A DNA stretch of 31,650 nt, from positions 1 through 31,650 of the forward strand of contig NZ_JALNZY010000017.1 of NCBI RefSeq assembly GCF_023229105.1. The letters are read 5' to 3'. A program made the position numbers and the translations under genes. The notes under the pieces were generated by a model. That model worked only from the letters and a program-made list of their open reading frames with translations. It had not been told where the DNA came from and made no database searches. Shown piece by piece: positions 24,955 to 31,650 of this stretch. Within the stretch, counting starts at the first letter, position 1. Every line of letters begins with the position of its first letter. This DNA is from Sulfurimonas sp. Its GTDB lineage: Bacteria; Campylobacterota; Campylobacteria; Campylobacterales; Sulfurimonadaceae.

Positions 24955-25000
24955 ATATATTTCCTTTTTTAGCTCTTTTGATTTCTAAATAAATGAGGAT

Positions 25001-25031
25001 TTTATCTCTGCAAGATATATGCAGAGATAAA
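25001..25031 (-). terminator. Perfect 12-bp hairpin downstream of aspC
   Basis: TTTATCTCTGCA (25001-25012) and TGCAGAGATAAA (25020-25031) form a perfect 12-bp stem with a 7-nt loop, 23 nt past the aspC stop. The sequence after the stem on the minus strand is AT-rich with short T groups but has no long T-run. It is most likely the transcription end or 3'-end stabiliser of aspC, separating it from sulP. Confidence 0.5.
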
Positions 25032-25054
25032 TAGAGTGAAATTTAAAAATATTT

Positions 25055-26224
25055 TTATGCTTTTAACTCTTGAGTAAACTCTTTAATGCGTTTGATACCT
25101 TTGCGGATGCTTTCTATATCGGTTGCAAAACTAAATCTAAAGTATCCTTCGCTTCCAAAACCAACTCCCGGAACTACTGCTACACCTTTTTTCTCTAAAA
25201 GCTCTTTGCAAAATTGCATAGAGTCATTACTAAACTCTTTTATGTTTACAAAAAGATAAAAAGCGCCATCAGGCTTGTAAACGCTTAGCCCGTCAATTGC
25301 GTTAATTAGCTTTACAGCCTCATCACGGCGCTCTTTAAATGCAACTCTCATCATCTCTATCTCTGCATCAGCAGAACCGTCTAATCCTGCTATTGCCGCT
25401 TTTTGCGTGATTGAGTTAATGTTTGAAGTGCTTTGGCTTTGAAGTTTTTTTGTAGCTTGGATAAGCTCTGTGTTGTGAGCTGCCATGTAGCCAAATCTCC
25501 AACCTGTCATCGCCACTGATTTACTAAGACCGTTTATAGTTACCGTTCTTTTGTACATATCTTCGCTAACTGCTGCCGCAGAGGTAAACTCTCCATCATA
25601 GATAAGTTTTTCATACATCTCATCGCTTGCAACGATTACGTCGGTGCCTTCTAGCACCTTTCCGATAGCTTCAAGCTCAGATTTTGAATAGACTGTACCT
25701 GTCGGGTTTGACGGGCTTGTTAGAACTATCATTTTTGTCTTTGGCGTAAGCGCATCTTGGAGCTGCTTTGGAGTTATTTTAAATGCATTGTCATCATGTG
25801 TTTGTATCTCTACAACAGTTCCGCCGTAATAAATAACAAGCTCAGGATATGTTACCCAGTATGGAGAGGGAATAATTACTTCATCGCCTTTTTGGATAAC
25901 CGCCGCAAAAAGATTAAAAAGAGAGTGTTTAGCACCATTGTTGGTGATTATCTGATTTGGCGCATAAGTAAGGTTGTTATCTCTTTTGAGTTTATTTGCA
26001 ATAGCAGCTTTAAGTGTAGGAATACCATCAACTGCGGTATATTTTGTAAAACCTTCATTGATGGCTGCGATAGCAGCATCTTTAATGACGCGAGGCGTAT
26101 CAAAGTCAGGCTCACCTGCTGAAAAACTGATGACATCTTTACCCTGTGCTTTTAGTTCACCGGCAAGTGTTGAAATGGCAATTGTGATTGACTCAGAAAG
26201 AGAATTTATACGATCCGTTAGCAT
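25055..26224 (-). CDS. aspC: Aspartate aminotransferase, class I
   Basis: A 389-residue PLP enzyme of the AspB/AspC 1-gamma type, interconverting aspartate plus 2-oxoglutarate with oxaloacetate plus glutamate. It starts LSESITIAISTLAGELKAQG and keeps SAGEPDFDTP (35-44). N173 lies in TSPSNPTGTV, D201 in ASDEMYE, the PLP lysine K235 in NGLSKSVAMTGWR, and R243 lies in the same motif. The C-terminal carboxylate-binding segment (GEGYFRFSF-like: GSEGYFRFSFA) is intact. Related enzymes also act on prephenate, so secondary activity is possible. It has its own promoter, 76 bp after cysE, and is followed by a hairpin. Confidence 0.95.
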   Translation of the reverse strand: MLTDRINSLSESITIAISTLAGELKAQGKDVISFSAGEPDFDTPRVIKDAAIAAINEGFTKYTAVDGIPTLKAAIANKLKRDNNLTYAPNQIITNNGAKHSLFNLFAAVIQKGDEVIIPSPYWVTYPELVIYYGGTVVEIQTHDDNAFKITPKQLQDALTPKTKMIVLTSPSNPTGTVYSKSELEAIGKVLEGTDVIVASDEMYEKLIYDGEFTSAAAVSEDMYKRTVTINGLSKSVAMTGWRFGYMAAHNTELIQATKKLQSQSTSNINSITQKAAIAGLDGSADAEIEMMRVAFKERRDEAVKLINAIDGLSVYKPDGAFYLFVNIKEFSNDSMQFCKELLEKKGVAVVPGVGFGSEGYFRFSFATDIESIRKGIKRIKEFTQELKA

Positions 26225-26253
26225 AAGCAGCCCTTTTTTAAAATATAGGGCGA

Positions 26254-26259
26254 ATTATA
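26254..26259 (-). promoter_or_regulatory. -10 element (TATAAT) for aspC
   Basis: TATAAT on the minus strand lies about 30 bp upstream of the aspC ATG in the cysE-aspC gap, followed by an AAGGG-type Shine-Dalgarno. No good -35 is visible. It makes aspC, despite the same direction, at least partly independent of the hisS-cysE unit. Confidence 0.5.
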
Positions 26260-26300
26260 CTAAAATAATCAGATATGTGAGCTGTTATCTCTATAAGTTT

Positions 26301-27002
26301 TTAGTTTTTCATCGCGCGGATAAATGATTCATAGATTTTTTCTAAGTGCAGATCCTGCTCAAGAAGCTCTTTGTTGTCTTCAACCAAGATGTGCTCAAGT
26401 ACGGCAACACGTTTAAGAAGATACTCAAACATCTCTTTGTTGATATCAGGAAGAAGGTTGTGCATAAGCGGATCTCTGCATCTGCCTTTTTCTATGACAT
26501 TTGCTGGAATCCCTATTGCGGTAGCATTGTCTGGAACAGTTTTAACAACAACAGAGTTAGCACCTATTTTTGCATACTCTCCGATTGTGATATTTCCTAG
26601 CACTTTTGCTCCTGCTCCTATTACGGCACCCTTTTTTATAGTCGGATGTCTTTTGCCTTGTGTAAGAGAAACACCTCCAAGAGTGACACCTTGGTATATT
26701 AAAACATCATCTTCTATAATGGTAGTTTGACCGATTACAACCCCAAAACCATGATCTATAAAAACTCTTTTTCCGATTGTGGCACCAGGATGAATATCAA
26801 TATTTGTAAAAAATTGGTTTAAACCCATAATCATTCTTGCAAGGCTTTTGAAGTTGGCTTTATAAAGTCTATTTGCTACTCTATACCAAGCTACAGCCCA
26901 GACACCGGGGTAATTAAATAAAAAGTCAAGCTTAGAGCTAAGGGCTGGATCATTTTTGTAAACATTGGAAAAGTCTTCTTTAATATCAGCATAAATTCCC
27001 AA
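26301..27002 (-). CDS. cysE: Serine O-acetyltransferase
   Basis: A 233-residue hexapeptide-repeat acetyltransferase that makes O-acetylserine from serine and acetyl-CoA, the first step of cysteine synthesis. An N-terminal helical part (about 1-65) precedes the beta-helix: DIHPGATIGKR (69-79), FIDHGFGVVIG with the catalytic histidine H84, YQGVTLGG (103-110), and RHP with H119. A C-terminal GIPANVI segment and a helical tail (about 180-233) are longer than in short CysE forms. The start is TTG, supported by AGGAG 6 nt upstream that overlaps the speA stop. It is the last gene of the hisS-gltB-like-speA-cysE unit; speA ends 9 bp upstream. Confidence 0.94.
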   Translation of the reverse strand: MGIYADIKEDFSNVYKNDPALSSKLDFLFNYPGVWAVAWYRVANRLYKANFKSLARMIMGLNQFFTNIDIHPGATIGKRVFIDHGFGVVIGQTTIIEDDVLIYQGVTLGGVSLTQGKRHPTIKKGAVIGAGAKVLGNITIGEYAKIGANSVVVKTVPDNATAIGIPANVIEKGRCRDPLMHNLLPDINKEMFEYLLKRVAVLEHILVEDNKELLEQDLHLEKIYESFIRAMKN

Positions 27003-27011
27003 CGTTAACTC

Positions 27012-28841
27012 CTAGTTTGTAGTTCTTAAATAACCATTTTGACTTAAAAATAGTTCTAATTTTGCAAGTGTATCATTTTTTTCTTTCTCCGAAATAAAAT
27101 CAGAGTTTAAGAGATCACTTTTAAGTTTATTTGAGAGTAGATTCGCATCGTACCCTATGGAGTCTAAGATGTCCAATATGCTTTTAGACTCAACGGCATT
27201 TTTAATCTCATAGGTGTACTCATCAATCGTAATGGTGTATTCGCTAGGATGAGTAAAGAGGTTATGGTTCATTCCTAATGTTTCTTGATATGCACCGACA
27301 TTGAAAAAGCCTAAAAAATACTCCTCTTCATCAAGGTTTACGTCATGGAGATAAAGAGGTTTATCAGGGTTAAAACCTATCTCTCCGTCACTATCACATG
27401 TGATATCCCACAGTGATGCCGCTCTTAGCGGGGTTGTGTTTAGGTGATGCAGAGGCATAACGGGAAAGTGCTGCCCCAATCCCCAGTAATCAGGCAAACT
27501 TTGAAATATTGATGCGTTGATAAGATATCTCTCCTGCAACTTTACTTGAAGCTGTGCCAGCTCATCTGTAGGATTTGATGATTTTAGATATAGAGCTTTT
27601 TTTATAATATTATGAACCAAAATCTCTGCGTTTGAGCGGTCTTGAAGGTCAATATAGCCAAGATCAAAAAGTGTTAGCAGTGCTTCCATGTGATCTAGTG
27701 CATCGTGAAGGTACTCGATACAGTTGGTATTGTTTAGAAGATCATTTAACTCTATTAGCTCAACAAGAAGAGGGGGGTTAACTTTTTTAAAGTTCAATAG
27801 TTTCTCTTGATAATCCTGAGTAAATAGCTCTAAAACAGGTGTAATTAAGACGGCATGAGAAGCTACGATAAATCTTCCAGACTCTGTGAAAATATCTGGA
27901 TGATCAACATTTTTTGCATTCATAATCCCGCCCAGCAAGAAAACAACACTGCTTGAAAACTCATCTATAGAGTAGTTTCTAGCACTTGACATTATGTGCT
28001 GATCATACTCAACAGCTAAGCCGCCGCCGATATTAATGCTCTTAAGAGATTCTGCGCCCATCTTCTTTAGCTCTGCATAGATATTTCCAGCTTCTCTAAG
28101 AGCTTTTTTAAGCGGTGCAATATCCGACATCTGCGAACCAATATGAAAATGAACCATGGTTAGTTTATCTAAAAGCTTAGCATCTTTTAAAAGTGATATT
28201 GCCTCTATGATTTCAGTAGAAGTAAGACCGAACTTAGCATCCATTCCGCCGCTTTTTGCCCAGATGCCGCTTCCTGTACTATGAAGCCTTACTCTGACTC
28301 CGATATTTGGAACTTTTAGGCTACACTCTTTTGCTACTTCTATAATCGTCTCAAGCTCTCCAAGCCCCTCTATGGTGATTGTAATGTTATGCCCGCTTTG
28401 AGCGGCTATAAAGCCAAGCGTAATCATCTCTTTATCTTTAAATCCGTTTACAGTTATGTTTGCGCCGGTTGGAGTCTTGCTCATAGCCAAAATCAGCTCA
28501 GCTTTTGAGCCGGCTTCTAGCCCATAATTGTACTGCGCCCCTTGAGAGGTTATCGCATCAACGGCATGAGGAAACTGATTTACCTTTAAAGGGAAAACAG
28601 CATTAAAGCGTCCTCTGTAGTTGTTTTGCTCTATAGCTTTATCAAAGTAGGAGTAAAGAGTTCTAATTTGGCTCTTTATTAAGTGTGGAAACCTAAGTAA
28701 AATAGGACCTCTTACATCATTTGAACGAATATCTTCAACTATTTGAAGAAGCGAGGGCATGCACTTGTAATTTAATTTTATTTGACCATCTTCAATAATG
28801 AAATTGTTGTTAGACCAAATATTAAGACCAAAGTTTTTCAA
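27012..28841 (-). CDS. speA: Biosynthetic arginine decarboxylase
   Basis: A 609-residue PLP enzyme, fold III, converting arginine to agmatine, the start of polyamine synthesis in many Campylobacterota. The PLP lysine is K86 in FPLKVNQFP. GLEAGSKAEL, HFHIGSQMSD, INIGGGLAVEYD and TESGRFIVASHAV follow in the expected order. WDITCDSDGEIGF, the SpeA-type active-site cysteine region, is near the C-terminus. The length suits SpeA (about 610-660) and not LysA. The start is TTG, with AGGTGA about 7 nt upstream. It lies 2 bp after the FMN glutamate-synthase-like stop and 9 bp before cysE. Confidence 0.95.
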   Translation of the reverse strand: MKNFGLNIWSNNNFIIEDGQIKLNYKCMPSLLQIVEDIRSNDVRGPILLRFPHLIKSQIRTLYSYFDKAIEQNNYRGRFNAVFPLKVNQFPHAVDAITSQGAQYNYGLEAGSKAELILAMSKTPTGANITVNGFKDKEMITLGFIAAQSGHNITITIEGLGELETIIEVAKECSLKVPNIGVRVRLHSTGSGIWAKSGGMDAKFGLTSTEIIEAISLLKDAKLLDKLTMVHFHIGSQMSDIAPLKKALREAGNIYAELKKMGAESLKSINIGGGLAVEYDQHIMSSARNYSIDEFSSSVVFLLGGIMNAKNVDHPDIFTESGRFIVASHAVLITPVLELFTQDYQEKLLNFKKVNPPLLVELIELNDLLNNTNCIEYLHDALDHMEALLTLFDLGYIDLQDRSNAEILVHNIIKKALYLKSSNPTDELAQLQVKLQERYLINASIFQSLPDYWGLGQHFPVMPLHHLNTTPLRAASLWDITCDSDGEIGFNPDKPLYLHDVNLDEEEYFLGFFNVGAYQETLGMNHNLFTHPSEYTITIDEYTYEIKNAVESKSILDILDSIGYDANLLSNKLKSDLLNSDFISEKEKNDTLAKLELFLSQNGYLRTTN

Positions 28842-28843
28842 AA

Positions 28844-30577
28844 TTATTCACCTATATGTAGTTTTTGATGAAAGTATTTATCTATATCAAAATATACTTC
28901 ACCGCTTCTATTTTTAAAAGTAAGATGTTTCTTCTTAAGTTCGGATATGTGCTTAAGACCCATTACGCTAAGAAGAACCTTCATACTTTTGACAAGATTT
29001 TTATGATAGTGACCTATCTCTGCACCTTTTTTTATAACAAGGTAAGAGGCTCTTCTTTTTGGATCTTGAGTCGCCATACCGACTGGGCAGATGTGCGAGC
29101 CAAAACCAGAACACATTCTAGCACGAATACAGCCTCCGCTCATCATAAACCCTCTACCTATTCCTACCGCATCTGCACCCATAGCCATTGTTATTACCAT
29201 GTCATCAGGAGTTAAAATCTTTCCGCTTGCAATTATCTTAATATCTTTGCGAAGATCATATTTTGAGAGGATTGTATCTAGAACATAAAGCGCGTTGTTT
29301 GTGTTTAAACCTACAGACTCCATAAGCTCAAGCGGAGCGGTAGCGCTTCCGCCTTCTCCGCTGTCTAAAGAGATAAAGTCAGGTATAGACTCTCCATTTT
29401 CTTTTCTTTTAGCAATCTCTTTTACCATATCTTCAACTGAATCTATATCTGATATTACAATTTTAAATCCTACCGGTTTTTTAGAGAGGTTTTGAAGTTT
29501 GTCAACAAAATCTAAAAGATGAGCAGTCGTATCTGCAAAAGGGAAGCGATTTGGCGAAAAGAGGTCTTTTCCCTCAGGAACTCCTCTGTAGTAAGCTATA
29601 TCAGCCGATACTTTCGAGCCTGCCAACTTTCCTCCCGTCTGTTTAGCACCCTGAGCTATCTTAATCTCAGTCATGCGACAAAACTTCATAACCTTTTGAT
29701 ATCTCAGTTCATCAAATTTTCCGTTATTGTCTCTAACTCCGTAAAGACCTGAACTCATTTGAAAAATCATATTTGGGATATCGCTAGGAACCTCTTTTGG
29801 AAAGATTTCTAGGGGAGCACTCCAGTTTACACGAAAGAGTACATGTGATGCTTTATCGTAGATATAAGTGTTTTGAGTCTTTTTATTTAGTAAAATTGTT
29901 CTGTATGCCTTTAGAGCAAGTGCACCGTTGAAGAGTTTATTAACTACTTTAAAAACAACTTCTGAAAGCGCAGTGCTTTTTACAATTTCTAAATATTCGC
30001 AATTTTTGAGATCTGGTTTGTGAGTAAAGAGGTGATTTGACGTAAGAGAACCTTCTCCCGTGTTAATGGTAAGATTTGTTGTTGCTCCTGCAATTGAAAA
30101 TGCTCTAACGGCTTCTGGGCTGAGCGCCCCATCACTCATGGCTGAACGTATTACAGGGGAGGCAGAAATAAATGGAATCTCTCTATCTTTACCAAAGGTA
30201 ACGCTCACATCTTCACAAACTTCATCTTCATTTAAAACATTAGATGAGTGTTTAATGATAAATCTGGAGCTTTCAAAAGGTTGAGATACCGAAAAGGATT
30301 GATAGTTTGGAACATCTTTTGCGGCTTTATATACCCATTCAATTTTATCTCTTGATGCATAGAAGGACTCATCTGCAAAATATTGACGAAGTGGCTCTCT
30401 TAGCGCTTCAAAAAGATAGCGCATTCTGCCTATTATAGGGTAGTTAATCAAAAGCGAATGGCTTCTTTGTACATATTTATCATAAATAAACAAGTAGACT
30501 AAAAAAAGCAATAAAGCTAGTATGAAAAATTCGAAGAAGTCTATAAAAAAACTCCAAAGAGTATGAGTTAGTTCCAT
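28844..30577 (-). CDS. Membrane-anchored FMN-binding glutamate-synthase-like protein
   Basis: A 577-residue protein with one N-terminal membrane segment (about 7-31), then the FMN/Fe-S domain of glutamate synthase large subunits. It has SDGALSPEAVRAF (148-160), TNLTINTGEGSLT, QMSSGLYGVRD (273-283), KIAQGAKQTGGKL (306-318), SLDSGEGGSATAP (403-415), ASGKILTPDDM and IGRGFMM. The glutaminase and ferredoxin-like domains of true GltB are absent. Three cysteines of the 3Fe-4S site are present (C483, C489, C497, ending CPVGMATQDP), but the second gap is seven residues rather than the usual four. It may be a membrane-linked glutamate or amine-forming oxidoreductase; the substrate is unknown. The ATG overlaps the hisS stop by one base. 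Confidence 0.86.
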   Translation of the reverse strand: MELTHTLWSFFIDFFEFFILALLLFLVYLFIYDKYVQRSHSLLINYPIIGRMRYLFEALREPLRQYFADESFYASRDKIEWVYKAAKDVPNYQSFSVSQPFESSRFIIKHSSNVLNEDEVCEDVSVTFGKDREIPFISASPVIRSAMSDGALSPEAVRAFSIAGATTNLTINTGEGSLTSNHLFTHKPDLKNCEYLEIVKSTALSEVVFKVVNKLFNGALALKAYRTILLNKKTQNTYIYDKASHVLFRVNWSAPLEIFPKEVPSDIPNMIFQMSSGLYGVRDNNGKFDELRYQKVMKFCRMTEIKIAQGAKQTGGKLAGSKVSADIAYYRGVPEGKDLFSPNRFPFADTTAHLLDFVDKLQNLSKKPVGFKIVISDIDSVEDMVKEIAKRKENGESIPDFISLDSGEGGSATAPLELMESVGLNTNNALYVLDTILSKYDLRKDIKIIASGKILTPDDMVITMAMGADAVGIGRGFMMSGGCIRARMCSGFGSHICPVGMATQDPKRRASYLVIKKGAEIGHYHKNLVKSMKVLLSVMGLKHISELKKKHLTFKNRSGEVYFDIDKYFHQKLHIGE

Positions 30578-31650
30578 TAAAATTCCATTATTGATATAGT
30601 ATTTTCAGTTTTGTCTTCTAGGTTTTTTATCCAGATATTTTTATCTCTCATCTCATTAGAGCCTATAACGGCACAATATTTTACGCCTGCTTTGTCTGCG
30701 GCTTTGAGATGGTTTTTGAGGTTTTTAGATTTGTAATCTACAATAACGATATCCGTTTCTCTTTTTTTATGGGCAATGTTTACAACCATGTCAACGGCTT
30801 CCTCGTCCATAGCACCTATGTAGTAGCCCTCTTTTGTGACTTGCGGCATCTTTATAAGCTCCATTAGTCTCTCTATACCCATCGCAAAACCAACGGCAGG
30901 AGTAGGGCGACCGTCTAAAAACTCTACAAGTCTATCGTATCTTCCGCCTCCTGCAATAGCGCTTTGGCTTCCTATCTCCTCACTTACAAACTCAAATGCG
31001 GTTTTTGAGTAGTAGTCTAAACCTCTTACTAGATTAGTGTTTATCTCATACTCAATTTTATTGTCGTTTAAAATTTTCTTTAGCATATTAAAATCATTTT
31101 CACATGACGAACAAAGATGATGCAAAAGCTTTGGCGCTGATACGTAAAGCTCCTGACATGAGCTGTTTTTGCAATCGAGCACTCTTATTGGATTAGTATC
31201 TACTCTGCGAATGCAATCTTCACAAATTCCATCTTCACACTCTTTTACAAAGTTAATCAGTTTCTTGCGATAATCGGGCATACAGTCGTTGCAGCCAAGC
31301 GAGTTAAGTTGAAGTTTGTAACTGATGCCAAGCGCTTTTAAAATGTCACTTACCATCATAATCATAGAAGCATCTTCGTAAACACTACTCTCCCCGAAGC
31401 TCTCAACTCCAAATTGGTGAAACTGTCTTAGTCTCCCTTTTTGCGGTCTCTCATATCTAAACATAGCTCCATGATAAAAAAAGCGGTGGATTCCGCCAGC
31501 ACGGTCTAGTTTTTTTTGTATAAATGCGCGAACTACTCCTGCAGTTCCCTCTGGACGCAGACAAACATCATTGTCGCCTTTGTCGATAAACTGATACATC
31601 TCTTTTCCGACAATGTCACTTGATTCGCCTACGGAGCGCTTAAAAAGAGC
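30577..31650 (-). CDS. hisS: Histidyl-tRNA synthetase, N-terminal part beyond window edge
   Basis: A class II synthetase that charges tRNA-His. The frame is open to the right window edge (357 codons visible). The first in-frame Met at 31599 is internal, because LFKRSVGESSDIVGKEMY lies across it. LRPEGT (motif 2 region), RYERPQKGRLRQFHQFGVE, the histidine-specific LVRGLDYYSKTAFEF, and GRYDRLVEFLDG, PAVGFAMGIERL (motif 3) are all present, followed by the anticodon-binding domain. The insertion domain is cysteine-rich: CEDGICEDC, then LDCKNSSC and CSSCENDF, a possible zinc site seen in many bacterial HisRS. About 60 N-terminal residues are missing. The stop overlaps the start of the next gene. 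Confidence 0.95.
   Translation of the reverse strand, partial: ALFKRSVGESSDIVGKEMYQFIDKGDNDVCLRPEGTAGVVRAFIQKKLDRAGGIHRFFYHGAMFRYERPQKGRLRQFHQFGVESFGESSVYEDASMIMMVSDILKALGISYKLQLNSLGCNDCMPDYRKKLINFVKECEDGICEDCIRRVDTNPIRVLDCKNSSCQELYVSAPKLLHHLCSSCENDFNMLKKILNDNKIEYEINTNLVRGLDYYSKTAFEFVSEEIGSQSAIAGGGRYDRLVEFLDGRPTPAVGFAMGIERLMELIKMPQVTKEGYYIGAMDEEAVDMVVNIAHKKRETDIVIVDYKSKNLKNHLKAADKAGVKYCAVIGSNEMRDKNIWIKNLEDKTENTISIMEF

Noticed and set aside
1..31650. tRNA, rRNA, CRISPR arrays, insertion sequences or prophage genes
   Set aside because: No cloverleaf, direct-repeat array, transposase or phage protein could be recognised, and coding genes fill nearly all the window.

Overview
The window is a gene-dense, AT-rich stretch of a chromosome from a member of the Campylobacterota, most probably Sulfurimonas or a close relative. 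Three things point there: the tsaE-lptB-rpoN order that I recall from epsilonproteobacteria such as Helicobacter, tandem lpxD paralogues, and the protein character. The genus is an inference, because there is no rRNA in the window. I find 27 protein genes (25 complete, one cut by each window edge). I see no RNA genes, IS elements, prophage or CRISPR arrays. No intergenic gap exceeds about 165 bp.

Left part (1-3974): the 3' end of a manganese-dependent inorganic pyrophosphatase (+) faces a two-gene minus-strand unit. That unit encodes a membrane c-di-GMP protein with a c-type haem sensor domain, a GAF domain, a degenerate GGDEF and an intact EAL, followed by an overlapping FliL-like membrane protein. 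Next (4138-7771, +) comes a tightly overlapped unit: S4/RqcP-like protein, trpD, tsaE, lptB, rpoN. A TIGR02757-family protein (+) then converges on an MFS transporter (-).

Middle (9960-18118, +): a CoA-binding-fold protein, ilvA (threonine dehydratase with ACT domain) and a large beta-propeller plus alpha-solenoid protein of unknown role lie in one apparent operon. A clear promoter follows, then ilvB-ilvN, two tandem lpxD-type acyltransferases and a 67-residue unknown protein. A leader with a long hairpin precedes tamA-tamB (18213-22555, +), a presumed outer-membrane assembly pair.

Right part (22579-31650, -), read from the right edge: hisS (partial), a membrane-anchored FMN glutamate-synthase-like protein, speA and cysE form one tight unit. 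aspC follows with its own promoter, then a SulP anion transporter coupled to a tandem-domain universal stress protein.

The content is mostly housekeeping: amino-acid biosynthesis (ilvA, ilvBN, trpD, cysE, aspC), envelope biogenesis (lptB, lpxD, tamAB), translation and its quality control (RqcP-like, TsaE, HisRS), and signalling (rpoN, c-di-GMP). The least explained parts are the propeller-solenoid protein with three 84-residue repeats, the haem/EAL-FliL-like pair, and the lpxD duplication in which one copy lacks a conserved histidine. About a third of the visible starts are non-ATG, mostly TTG with good Shine-Dalgarno sequences.
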